Shown here piece by piece: positions 9,794 to 21,066 of a stretch of DNA of 64,000 nucleotides. The notes under the pieces were generated by a model that had not been told where the DNA came from, did not search any database, and saw only the letters and a list, made by a program, of their open reading frames with translations. The stretch is from positions 9,059,519 to 9,123,518 of the forward strand of contig NC_064036.1 of the NCBI RefSeq assembly GCF_932526225.1, in the 5' to 3' direction. The position numbers and the translations under genes are program-made. This DNA comes from Nematostella vectensis. Its lineage: Eukaryota; Cnidaria; Anthozoa; Actiniaria; Edwardsiidae. Within the stretch, counting starts at the first letter, position 1. Each line of letters starts with the position of its first letter.

Positions 9794-12792
9794 ATGGATC
9801 TGACTATTTCTTCCCAGAGCAGTGCTATTTACAGCTGGATATTACAGATAGCCGTGTTATTCTGCCTTAAGAGGCTTATTGTGGGCGATGTCTACGAGAC
9901 GATTTACTGGAGTCCACAAAACCCCAAGTAAGGCTTGTTGAATTTCATAACAAAACATATATACTTAACTTATATATCTTATTTTCTTTCTATGGATTTT
10001 CGGATCCCTTTATTATTGTAATAGCGTTGTACCCTTATTTTAGACATTATGTTTGATCCCGATTTCTTGTGCTTATTATTATTATTTAAGCAAAATCAAT
10101 GGTTAAAATGGCAGGTTGAAAGATCAGATTAAGTTCTATGTACATGTGCACAACTTAGCGATTTTATTCCCTACTTCTGTGACCTTGTCGTCGACCATAA
10201 CATTGCGGGCGGTTTGCTCTAAATCTTCTATTTTTAACTAGATTAGATCTTATTCTATCGTTTCGACCCTACTATATCACTTGTCCTCCATATATTTGGC
10301 CAGTATACACGTTTCTTTAAAGCTAAATGAAGTGTAAATAATTAAAGAGGTTAAATTATGTTTGCGCTTAGAGAATCGCTTGTATAAGGTGCATTTGCTT
10401 GATTGAACTTTTTGTCTACCCGTCTGTCATGTTTGATGGAAGTCATTGAAATAGCATTAAACTTACTAATATAAGAAAACATACAATTTTGAACGGAACA
10501 TTAATATTTCACTGAAATGATGGTGTTTAGTTTTTCCCTTGCTTTGCTTTTAATTAAATGCAATTTAGTCTTACAAATGTGAGGTAAAACGCCGTGATAA
10601 AGGTATTAGACTATAACATATGCTAATGTTGCACTTAGATGCATCCAATGATCATTACATTCAAAATTGCAGTCAAATATCATTATCAAATCTAAGAAAA
10701 TCAACCAAAAACATTTTTTAACCCTTATTTTAATGTGTTATATCTTTTAGGTTTGCCTTATCTGAAGATAATCTAGCAAGTGGCAAGACATATTATGAAA
10801 TAGCAGTGATCCCAATGTCATATTTCAATGTTCTGTGTCCAAACTTAATCCAAATAGAGCGACAGCTGAAACATATCCCATCAAAGGAAAGACTGTTTGA
10901 AAACCTTTGGCTTGTAGATGAAAATGGTTTTAAAAACTGTTCAGCTAACCCAAGCAAAGGGGGTAACAGACTATTACATCAGTGTATTCCCAACAAACCC
11001 TTGGAACTACAGTATTATCAGCTCCAGTTTATGCGACAGAGTGCTATACCTGGCCAAGTCATTGAGATAGAAGAAGGGCAAACATATTACTTTATAGGTA
11101 GGTCTATCTAAGAAGCACTATCATCCAATGGGGTCCCTTTTTCCACTGTAAAGTAAGAAGAGTGATCTGTTGTGATATGTTTATACAAGGAGGATCACTT
11201 GGCTGACACAGCCTGTAGGAGAGTATGCTTCATGATGCCTGTGGTCAATTTTCCCCTCCCCCCCTCGACTTAGCACTCCAGGTAGCACCAATCCATTGTT
11301 TAATTATAAGTAATATTTGAGTGGTTGTTTGTATTCATGGCAGCTACCTCTGATGGAAGTAGGGAGTCACTAAACAAGACATCAGGAGGCAACTGCTTTG
11401 ATGCTGACAAGAAAGTGGCTATGCGAATGGCTGTTTATGTCTGCTATACAGATTTCACAGGTAAGAGATTTATATGTGATAGTATTATCACATATAAATA
11501 TATATTTTTTTGTCAAAATTAAATGGGAATTAAAGTAGGCTCCACCAGAAACTATTCACACAATGAAATGTTTAGTTTAGGAGATGGGAGGAAGCTGTGC
11601 GAGAAGAAAACAATTTAATGTTATCACCTAGCCATACAGTAGGTTTGAAATAAAGACAATGGAATGGTAAGGTGAACACAACAAGACATATATGAAAGGG
11701 GAGGAGGCATTGCCGTAGTGTACTCTGATATGGATAAACATGTAGCTGTTTTCCTTTGTTGGGAGGCAATACCCCTCCCCCTCCTTACTTTTTATCACAT
11801 TTCAGCATAATGGATGATTACACCCGTCTACTTTTATTGAGAATCCCCCCAAAATTTTCTGAGCTAATCAAAATGTTACAATCAAGGGAGTGCCACAGCT
11901 ACCTCCATATTACTTTTCATGACAGATCCTAAATGTCTCAGCAACAACTCTGAGAAGAACATTGATGATGCAAACGAACACTTTAACCGGACTATAGTTA
12001 TTGCAAAGTCCCAGCAAGTCGGTCCTGATAAGCTCTGGCACATTCTGGCTATTGCTCTTGCTGTGGCTTTCGCTGTTTCCTTCTTGGTTAATTGTATCTT
12101 CTTGGTGGTTGTGTGGTAAGTTTAATATGGATTTTTTTAGTATGGATTATTTCTTATCACGCAACATAAGTTAAGCATTAAAGGTTCTATTTACTGACAT
12201 ATGCCCTTTACCTAATCTGAATGCTTAGAAATGCATGCGGCCCGTGCTACCGTGTCCACGAATACAAAGCTTCAAGAAACTTTGCAAATTTGATCGACTC
12301 AATATTAATAACTTGGATCCATAGTTTACAAAGGAGAGCACTAGCTGTGCTTGGATGATGGCAAGCTTTGATGTGCACTCAATCAGTGAAAAAAAATCCA
12401 ATCTAAATGGTTTTAACGTTTTCATTCGCAAAACTGTCAAGGTGGCAACGGTAGCGCGCGTCGCACGATAAAACTGTTTAAGTGACCATGGTAGCGCGCG
12501 TCGCATGCTAAAACTGTCAAAGTGGCCACGGTAGCGCGCGTCGCATGGTAAAACTGTCAAAGTGACCACGGTCGCGCGCGTCGCACGGTGAAATTATCAA
12601 AGTGGCCATTGTAGCACTGTAGCGCTTCGTACTGTTTCATACGGTATTGTAAATCTCATTTATTTCAGCAGCCTTCGTAATGGTCAAAGTCGATCGTCTT
12701 GCAACGAAAACTCGTACCCGGATGAGGAACCTCTGAAAAGCGTCGCGGATAGCAAAAAGAGACCGCACTTTCGTCAGTCAGCGGCACTTTGA
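9794..12792 (+). CDS. Ephrin, transmembrane (ephrin-B-like), copy 1; 5 exons
   Basis: Ephrins are membrane ligands of Eph receptor tyrosine kinases and signal at cell-cell contacts. Exons: 9794-9927, 10751-11097, 11344-11460, 11926-12115, 12669-12792; 303 residues. The N-terminus has a hydrophobic signal segment (about 13-35). The ephrin domain follows, starting at WSPQNPKF. It has the four family cysteines in VLCP, KNCSA, HQCIP and GNCFD, and the hallmark segment ATSDGSRESLNKTSGG. A juxtamembrane stalk with N-glycosylation sites (NNS, NRT) leads to one transmembrane helix (about 236-262) and a 41-residue tail containing a tyrosine in SYPDEEP. The membrane helix makes this ephrin-B-like rather than GPI-anchored. 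The last acceptor is a tandem CAGCAG, so one serine may be alternatively included. The next gene is a second ephrin with a matching exon layout. The start codon is the one that gives a signal peptide. Confidence 0.92.
12428..12625. repeat. ~40-bp minisatellite just upstream of the last exon of ephrin copy 1
   Basis: Four to five imperfect copies of AAAACTGTCAAAGTGGCCAC followed by GGTAGCGCGCGTCGCA are arranged head to tail. The array lies within the last intron and ends about 45 bp before the 3' splice site at 12669. A stray fragment with the same GCGC core (CCACGGTAGCGCACGTCGCA) occurs at 29761-29780. Confidence 0.85.
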
Positions 12793-13487
12793 TCCTACAC
12801 ACTACACATTGTAGCTACGGGATCGCTCGCAAAGAATGCAAGGCCTACAAGCAAGTACACCTTAGATGGAAGTAGCCTGCGTTGCAAGCTTTTCTGTGAA
12901 GTTCCAACGGAAGAATGGGGAGAGAGCGCTTGCAAGCATTCGTAGTATTTCTCAGATACGCCTCCAATTGACAAACCTTGACAAACGTGTATAATTCAAA
13001 ACAGCTGTCAAAATTAGCTCCCTCCAAAACCTCCCTCTAAACTCATTTTGGGTCCGTTGCAGGGTTTGCAGATTATAGATGGGCGAAATGAAAAGTGCTT
13101 TAATTGGTTTGAATGAAAATGATCGCAGACTCATCGCTGTCAGTCAAAAAGACAATGGGTACCGGCAAGCGTTTCATTCTTCCCCCTCCCCCTTCTTTTT
13201 TTTGCGCTCGTCCCATTCTTCGCGCAAAGCTTGCTACGTAGGCTAGGATGGAAGCCAAGGGAATATTGTGTTAGCATAGGACTATCTCATCATGATTAGT
13301 CTTGAGTTGTACATTTTTTCGTCTATGCCATCGGGTCAAGATGTGAAAGTATTGTGTCTGAGTGTTCGGATAAATGAACACAATATAATATGAGGAATTT
13401 TGATATTTAAAAAGCTGGTTCTCATTGAGGACTTTGGCCCCCAAGGTAGAAGCACAGTTTACGAATGCTCTAGGTTACATTTGTAGC

Positions 13488-13640
13488 GCGGCATAGCCAG
13501 GATTTTTAACAGGAGAGGGCCCAAAAGGAAATTTCAAGGCATTTTCTTCTGTATTTTAGATAATGTCTCATACATTTACTGTATTTTTGGCTGCTAAAAG
13601 GGAGGGGGGGGGGCGGGCCACCCCCTGGCTGCGCCCCTGA
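13488..13640 (+). repeat. Dispersed repeat shared with 57352-57470
   Basis: The order CCAGGATTTTTAACAGG, GGGCCCAAAAGG, GGCATTTTCTTCTGTATTTT and CATTTACTGTATTTTTGGCT is repeated at 57352-57470 in the same orientation. A poly-G segment and CCACCCCCTGGCTGCGCCCC close the copy here. No reading frame is evident. Confidence 0.7.
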
Positions 13641-13817
13641 TTTGTTCTCAAAGTGTCAATATCTTAAGTACTCAGATATTCGCTTGCAGGGTCTGTTACG
13701 TTCGGGTTGGGAAGCGCTTATTTAAAGCTCTCAATCATCAGTTATATTTAATCTTAGAAGTGACCCAGATAATAGATATAAGCAAACCGTGCTTTGATGT
13801 GTTACTATGTGCTTCAT

Positions 13818-14149
13818 GAGGGCATCTAGCACAATTTATTGCTCCTGCTAATACTCTGTATATTGGGCCCACATGGTTACGCGGAATACCTTCCCGCCTC
13901 TATCCCGGGGGGGGGGGGGGGGGTGCTTCCCATGTCGACCTGATAGGGATGCTCGTCGTATTTTTAGGGGTCAAAATTTTTTAGGGGGTATCCGATAGAA
14001 AATAGGCTTTTCTCTTAGAATTGGTATTTTTCAGGGCCTCTGGGGTATTTTTTAGTTTAGCAATTTCTGAAGAACCCCCCCCCCCCCGGGGGGGCCTCTA
14101 CCCCTCACAGGGGTACTAGCAGAATGTCTTTCGTGTGCTAGATGCCCTC
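13818..14149. mobile_element. MITE-like element with perfect 15-bp terminal inverted repeats
   Basis: GAGGGCATCTAGCAC at 13818-13832 is the exact reverse complement of GTGCTAGATGCCCTC at 14135-14149. Weaker inverted similarity continues inward for about 40 bp. The interior has a long G tract at about 13904-13923 and a matching C tract at about 14076-14089, so the element could fold into a long hairpin. There is no coding capacity. A clear target-site duplication was not seen. Confidence 0.72.
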
Positions 14150-14599
14150 CGTAAGAATGGCTTGACTTCATATTTGCCTTAGGGAACCCGCGGCCATTTA
14201 TAATTCATTGATAAATTTCTGCACCAGATATAAAACGGTCTGAGCAGTATAAAAGAGAATTTACAGAAAGCTGTTATTCAAAATCATAAATCAGATTAAA
14301 ATGTTAGATGTAGAAGTGATATTCAGTAATGTCCTTTTTTTTTGTTGACTTGCTATTAAAAAGACCAAGCCATCTCTGAAAGCAATAGAAAGCTAAGGTG
14401 ATTATATTTCAGCATACTGTAAACTGGTAAATGTTTTTTGTCATTACCTAGACAGTCAAAGATGTCCATGACTCCCCTTCTATATTCTTAGTTATATTTC
14501 AAACAGCCTCATGAAAGAGAGGGGGTGTCGGTCTCGTTTCCCCAGCCACTTTTTCCCCAATCATGAAAAAATACAAAAAATTGGAGAGCTAATCACTCT

Positions 14600-14900
14600 C
14601 ATTGCAGCTAGATGCTGGAATACGAGAGCGCAGATTCAGACGTGGTCGAGTTGAGGGCATGGGAAGGCGCCTCAGGCAGCCGCCAAAACAACTTATTTCT
14701 AACCACGAATCACAGCTAAGATCGATATTGTTGGTTTTGTAGAGGGAGGAGAGCCCGGAGAAAAACCCTCGGAGCAAAGACGAGACCAACTAACACAGTT
14801 CACGTCGGAACTAGGAATCGAACCCGGAACCCAGCGGTGATGCTCCCCTAACTTCTTTCTGTCATTTACCACAGAACCCGATGCCTCTTGAAATCCCATT
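14600..14900 (-). mobile_element. tRNA-derived SINE (minus strand)
   Basis: Read on the minus strand, the sequence has GGGTTCGATTCCTAG, a good Pol III B box. It is followed by GTTGGTCTCGTCTTTGCTCC, GAGGGTTTTTCTCCGGG and a C/T-rich stretch, resembling the conserved central domain of some invertebrate SINEs. The A box is weak and the 3' end is not well defined. The SINE family name is left open. Confidence 0.5.
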
Positions 14901-15384
14901 TTCTTTACTTCGTGTAGCCAAGTTTGGTTGATGTGCAGCAAATCATTCCCACGGTCACGTGATTGCTCAGTAATAAATGAGAATTTGAGTATTCAATATT
15001 TTAACGCGTCACGTGAGCCGTAGAAATTGCATGAAATAGTTAATAAAAAAAAGTAAATCACCCGACCTGCATTTTGTAACCAACCTGAATTTGACCTGCA
15101 TTTTGTACCCTCCGTATTTCTATTTCTATATTCAGACTTCCGTCAATTTGTGGAAACGAAGGGCAGTGGCTTAGCGTGCCAACACTTTACCAAGGTCTAT
15201 GTAAATGTATAGTCGAAACTAAAAGTTTGAGCCAATAAACGACCATACAACTGTCATATATTTTCTATTTTGGAAATCACGAGTAAACATACTTGTCTTT
15301 CCTGTCATTCCAAGGCATTCACAGACTCTAGCTATTTGACATTCGTCACCCCCGTATCGCTTTCACCTGGATGCAACATTAGTG

Positions 15385-15395
15385 TGCGCATGCGC
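15385..15395. promoter_or_regulatory. NRF-1-like palindrome upstream of ephrin copy 2
   Basis: TGCGCATGCGC is a perfect palindrome matching the core NRF-1 (nuclear respiratory factor 1) binding site, 227 bp before the start codon of the second ephrin. NRF-1 sites are common in promoters of broadly expressed animal genes. Function here is inferred from sequence and position only. Confidence 0.4.
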
Positions 15396-15621
15396 TTTTA
15401 GCCAAGCGGAAGGGACTTGGATCGATCGTCGTTAATGTCCTTCACAACATCGAAGCCAGGATAAACAACGAAACAACGGAGCTACTTAACAGATTTCATT
15501 ATTACCGAGCTAGTGAAGATGTAAACCTAATGTGTTTTAACATATTTTAGTAAATTCTTGTGAATTTTTTGCGCTTTAATTTGGTGAGAGTGTCAAGAAA
15601 GTTGAATCGTCAACATCGAGA

Positions 15622-18600
15622 ATGGCTGAACAAACTACGAGATCTTTCCTGTTATTTTTGGTTCTCTTCATCAATTGCTACAATGCCGAGATATATCAGT
15701 CGGTCCAGTGGACTCCAAATAACCCTTTGTAAGTAGATGTTTATTATGAGTAATGGAAATTAATGCAAGAACACAAATATAACTTATAAGTTAAATTGCT
15801 CGACGGTCTGTATGAAAATTATCAGTGATGATGAAGTTGATATTTGCCGAAAACAAAATATAAAGAATGCAGATAAAACAAATTCTAGGGATTTCGGATT
15901 GTGTAGATGGTAAAGGTTGTATATTTGTCGGATAAATGGACGATTTTTATCAGAGTTAGCGTTAAATACCAAAAACAACAGCGACTCAGTGACTTGTGTA
16001 ATATTGCTTCAATATTGTTTCAAAATATTGCTCTCGACTCTCTCCTATTTCACGGTGCTTCTTGTGTTTTAATTTTACTCAGATTCTTTTGAGATCTTAA
16101 CCTTTTTAGATAAGAGATGGTAGAATATAGTTCGAAACTTTGATAAAGTGACAATTTATGCAAAATGAAGCCCCATGTCTTCCGGTATCACTCGAAGACT
16201 TTCATGTTTTTTGCACGACAAAATCAATGAATAAAATAGCGCAGATTATTAATAAGATGATAATTTCATGCTTCTTGAGAAACAGATATATTTGAAAAAG
16301 TTTTCCCCCTTGCATCCATTAAGCCACTAAACACCCCCAAGTTTAGATATTAAAATACTTTGACGATAGCGTCATAACAAAAGTTTGAATGCTGAAATTG
16401 TTAACGACCAACTTTAACAAACAATAAGTAGATGTGTTTTTTCTTTATCGAGCTATAGTATGAGCCTTTTATCAGTATTTTTGTTGTGCAGATAATACTT
16501 GAGTTGACTCCCTTTAACAATAGCATTTGTTTTTGTTAAAATATTTTCCTTATATCTTGTTTTTGATGTATGGATGCCCAGATGTCTCCGATTTCCTCTG
16601 TGGGGTGAGGGTTAATTCTCCTAGCCCAGGCCTGTTCTAATTTGGTTCCAAGAAATAGGCAGATGTCAGACATATCTAATGAAAAGTGTAAAATTTCAAT
16701 AGCTAGACATCAAACCTACACCCTTTGGTAACGTCGAAAGTGAATCTTTGACTTTTTGTTTACAAATCATCTGACATCAATCATTCAATTAATTCCTTGC
16801 CTAAATCATCAGTACAGCTATCATTAGCAGCTACAATTACAGCTATAATTTGTAGCTTGATTTCAAAGTCTTGGAATAGTGCTCAGTCACTAGTAAAGCA
16901 TGGCACACACTGGAGATATAGAAACCTAGCGACTAGCAACCTAGGGACATAAGGCTGTAATGTGAATGCTGATGACTGCTTCTAGTAAGCTGACATAATA
17001 ACGTTAGAAAAAAAAAAACGGTTTTTCTCTTTTGTTGTTAAGTCCATGTCTTATGTCTTGTTATGCTGTTGTGTGAACAAATTTGAAAATAAAACAGCAC
17101 ACTCCTTTGCTGTTATTTACAGCAAGGCTTAACCAAGCAGAAGTTTCAGTTTAAACTCAGCAAAGAAAACCTACCTCGTTACCTGGCAGCATATGCCACA
17201 TGTAGCCCAGGCTCACTGCGAGTGTAGGTTTATTACAGAGTTTGTATGAACAAAAAAATTGTTGAAATAAATATTCTGAAAATAAAACCGAAGTTTGGCA
17301 TTGCTGCTGCTCAATCCCGCCATTATTTGTCGTTCTAAGCTGTTTTAGCCGCTGAAAATTTTTCCTGTTGCCTTCTGTATATAAAATAGACAAGGTTGCA
17401 AACTTTGTAATAAACCTAAACTCGCCGTGAGCCTGGGGTACCTGTGCATACGCTACACTTTGGTGCATTAAAAAGGCACTCTCTGCATTCTGGTAGCTGA
17501 GGTACTGTAGGTTTCCATTGTTATGCATACCAAGCTTATAGCTGGAATGGCCTACTGATTTATATATTTATTTTTGTTTTCTTAACACTTTAGAACCAAA
17601 TTCACTGATTTTTTAAATCATGTTTATTCCCTTTCCAATCCAAATAGGTTTGAAAAAGGCACCTGCTGTGATAACCGTGTTCCAGAGATCCGTGTTCTCC
17701 AGCAATCGGCCCTTCCAATTATTTGCCCTAATCTGAACATTGTCATGAAAACCCTGCCAGGTTTACCAGACAAATCTACACTTTACACCAATATCTGGAT
17801 CATCTTTGATGATCAAAGCTTTGAGACCTGCAATGTTAACAAGTCAATAATTTTCAAGACACACTGGAAGAATGATATTTTGAAAAGGTGTGACACTCCA
17901 CTTGAACTCAAAGAGTACACTCTCAAGTTTCGGACAAGCAGTGCTATTATTGAGAACATTGAATTTGATAAAGAGAAGTACTATGGGATCATGGGTAAGT
18001 GACTTAATACTTTTGAAAGGAATAGGTGACATGTACTAAGAAATCATATGACTTTTTGAATGACAAATTCAAGCCAAAATATACAAAGAAATTGCTGCAC
18101 CCATCACGCCACAATAATTATTAGCTGATCAATGAAAATAAGCCCTTTCTGACTGATTCATAAGCGATGGGATGGATGGGGGAGGGGGTGATGCATTTTT
18201 TAAGGCTTCCCTTCAAATGTCCATAATTTATATTACATAGTCATTAAAAGCCATGTTTCCACTTAGCCACATGAGATATTTTCCAGTTCCACTTGCCTTG
18301 GCTTGAATTGTCAAGGACAAAAAAACAGCGGGGGCGGGGGCATAGGTGCGTCCACAACCTGCACCTTCCAACTTATATGGGCCCACCCAAGCATCATTAT
18401 AGAAATTATTGTGTGACGACTTTTAGGGGGGGTGAATAGGTTCGCGGATTCAGCCCCGAAATGTTCACGGATTATGGATTTTGATGATTATTTCAGCGCA
18501 TTGGCGGATTTTGGAAATACAGCGGATCACGGATCTTTTGACAATTTGGGCACGGATTTCGGAATTTTGACTGCTTTGACGGTCGAATTTCGGATTTTAA

Positions 18601-21066
18601 ATGAATTTCAATCGATGCTATTGTTTATCTGTCAAATCATGCGGATCTAAAAATATCTGCGGATCCACAGATTTGCCCCGAAAATGTTGCGGATCGGCAG
18701 ATTTACATACCCATATTCACCCCCCCCCCCCCCTTTTAGTACAATCACTCCATAAATGATACCACAGAATGAGTGTGCTGATTTGTCACAAACCTCAGTG
18801 TACCACTACCTTGCAGACAGGGATATTTGATAAAAAACTCTGATTCCATGTATTTTTGGCTGTAGGTCCCTCCATGGATGGTAACAATTGAACATCACAC
18901 TCACTTGTTGCAACGCTCAGGGTTGCGTATGAGTTATACTGTTATGTTTGTTCTGTTAATAATTTATTTCAGCCACAACTGATGGTACAAAGGACTCCAT
19001 CAATAACACAGTAGGTGGTTCTCACTGCACAGGGAGTGATGGAGTCAGGCTCAAGTTCAAGTTCTATCTCTGTGGAGGTTGGTTGCATTAATTAATTAAA
19101 AACTTTATAGACAAACTATAAGAATACTTCCAGATTGCAATGAGTCTCTAAAGGGGAGGGGGGGTTTAAGTACCAATTTAGTCTGAGTTTCTGTAGAAAA
19201 TATTAGGTTTTTACCTTTGTACCTGACCTGCCCCATGGGCCATTGACAAACAGCGCAATCAGGGGGAAACAAAAAAATGATTTTCAGAATTTGCAAAGGG
19301 CTCTCTTGACCTACTGTACATGTCAGGATCGGTACACATGCCCCAAATATTTTATGTCTGCCAGATAATTATGACTTTTAAGCTCACAATCTGGTACACA
19401 TATCCTGGAAACCCAAACTCTTTCATCTCTCTTAGATAATGATATAAAGTGCAAATCAGATGTTGGAGAGTTAAAATGTCCGGACAAATTTGAAAATGCT
19501 ACAAAGTGTTCATCAGATTCCACAACTACTGCACCACCGCCAGCCCCCACTTCCTCCTCAGCCACATCCGGCAACACTTCAACAACTATCTCTGACACCA
19601 CAGCAACACCTACCTCAAGCAGAACAACGCAAATACCAGGCCAGACACAAGGACGTGTTGCCCTTCCGGAATTTGGCAAGTGCTGTATTAACATATTAAA
19701 GTTATCACAGCAGTCATAGGGGGTAAAAAGGACGGTGGGGCAGTTTTCAGATTGTGGGTATGCAAAAGGCAATATGAAAAATATGCTAACTCAATCAACG
19801 TTTGTTGATTGGGATGTCCCCATTTTTTGGTCCACACTTGCCAGAGCTGAAACCCCAACACAAACGAAAAACATTAAAAAGTTAACTACTGTATTTCAGA
19901 TAATTCAAATAAAATATTTTTATGTCATTTTTTTCTCACGTTTTTGTGTGTTTTCGTGTGTACATTCAAATCTTGGCAATAAAAATAAAGAAGATGACTG
20001 GCATTCTCTAGCTCCAAAATGGCTATTCTGTTTTAGTTCTTCTTGTAGTGGTATCACTAAAATTTTAATGAGACTGTGTATTATATATTCCACAGATGCC
20101 TGGAAGATGTCTGCAATTTTCTTCGTGTGTATGTGGGTACTGACAATGGTAATCCTCATCTATACCTGTTACAGGTACTGGACCACCTACTGTCCATCCT
20201 ATGTCTTAAAATAATATTACACTAAGCTTGGGTATAGCCAAGGTAAAACATTATACTCCCCCCTTTTTTCATGAAAAAAAAACCCCTTTTGAAACAATCC
20301 ATGTTCGCAAAATAATGTCAAGAAAGAAATCCCAATGCCAAGAAATCTTTTTCCCAAAGTATTTGGTATAGAAAATGTGATTAGATGTAATGTTGCGCAA
20401 AGCCCAAGAGCTCAAAATCCTCTAGGGATTGCGTTTGGAATTGCCGAACCAGTTTATGACATCACTGCACTTAGGCCACTAGTGTTGGAGCATTTGATCT
20501 TGTTTATGCCATTTCTGTCCTCAAGCCACTAGTGTTACGGCACGGGACCCCGTCTTATTTATGTCACTTCTATTTTAAGGTACAAAACTGGAAGACACCG
20601 TTGTTGCAGTGATTTGAACAAAGTCACCAACAGTGACCTGACAATCAATACCAATCAATCAACGTTGCCAAGGGAGCCGATGAATGAGGGATATGATAAC
20701 CCGACTTTTAGTGATTACCCTGACGGAAGTCCGAGCCCTAAAGACGTCAGCCCGGAAAGCGGAGTGTCTCTAGACGGATCAAACGGACCCGCCCTTAATG
20801 GCTCCCCTGGCGGTAGGCTACAAGGCGTCAAAAGTGAGGGCGCAGTGGTGATTAGCAATAAAGCAGCTAACGGGAGTTTGAGGCATAACAAACCGGCCCT
20901 GCCGAATATAATGACCGATGACGAAAAGATCAAGAATTTGCGAAATAGCGAAAAGAGCGGGAAAAAGAAGAAGGGCCCTCAGAAAAAGAGTGACGATTTA
21001 ATCATGGGTAAGATTGCGGTGGACAATATCGGACAGGATAAAATAACACCGGACAGACTGGTATAG
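15622..21066 (+). CDS. Ephrin, transmembrane (ephrin-B-like), copy 2; 6 exons
   Basis: This is a second Eph-receptor ligand, in tandem with the first. Exons: 15622-15728, 17648-17994, 18973-19077, 19436-19675, 20096-20174, 20580-21066; 454 residues. It has a signal peptide (about 1-23) and an ephrin domain starting at WTPNNPLF. The four family cysteines are in IICP, ETCN, KRCDTP and SHCTG, followed by the hallmark ATTDGTKDSINNTVGG. A Ser/Thr/Pro-rich, mucin-like stalk (about 212-258) leads to one membrane helix (about 271-291) and a 160-residue tail. The tail has tyrosines in EGYDNPTF and SDYPDGS and a lysine-rich patch (KSGKKKKGPQKK). Exon 2 is 347 nt, the same length as in copy 1, and the first three intron phases match. 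Intron 4 needs a GC donor (GCAAGT at 19676) to keep the membrane helix in frame. Without splicing of intron 5 the protein would stop after a 13-residue tail. Confidence 0.94.
18421..18743. repeat. CGGAT-rich repeat bounded by inverted GGGGGGTGAATA / TATTCACCCCCC
   Basis: TTTTAGGGGGGGTGAATAGG near 18420 faces an inverted ATATTCACCC with a long C tract and CTTTTAG near 18713-18739. The interior contains many degenerate GCGGATT and CGGATC motifs. It resembles a small non-autonomous element inserted in intron 2 of ephrin copy 2. Confidence 0.5.

Larger units (their letters stand above)
12793..15621. other. Inter-ephrin intergenic region with MITE and SINE
   Basis: No gene is visible between the two ephrins. 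The region contains a dispersed repeat (13488-13640), an inverted-repeat element with G and C tracts (13818-14149), a SINE-like sequence on the minus strand (about 14600-14900) and the promoter and 5' UTR of the second ephrin. Confidence 0.6.
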
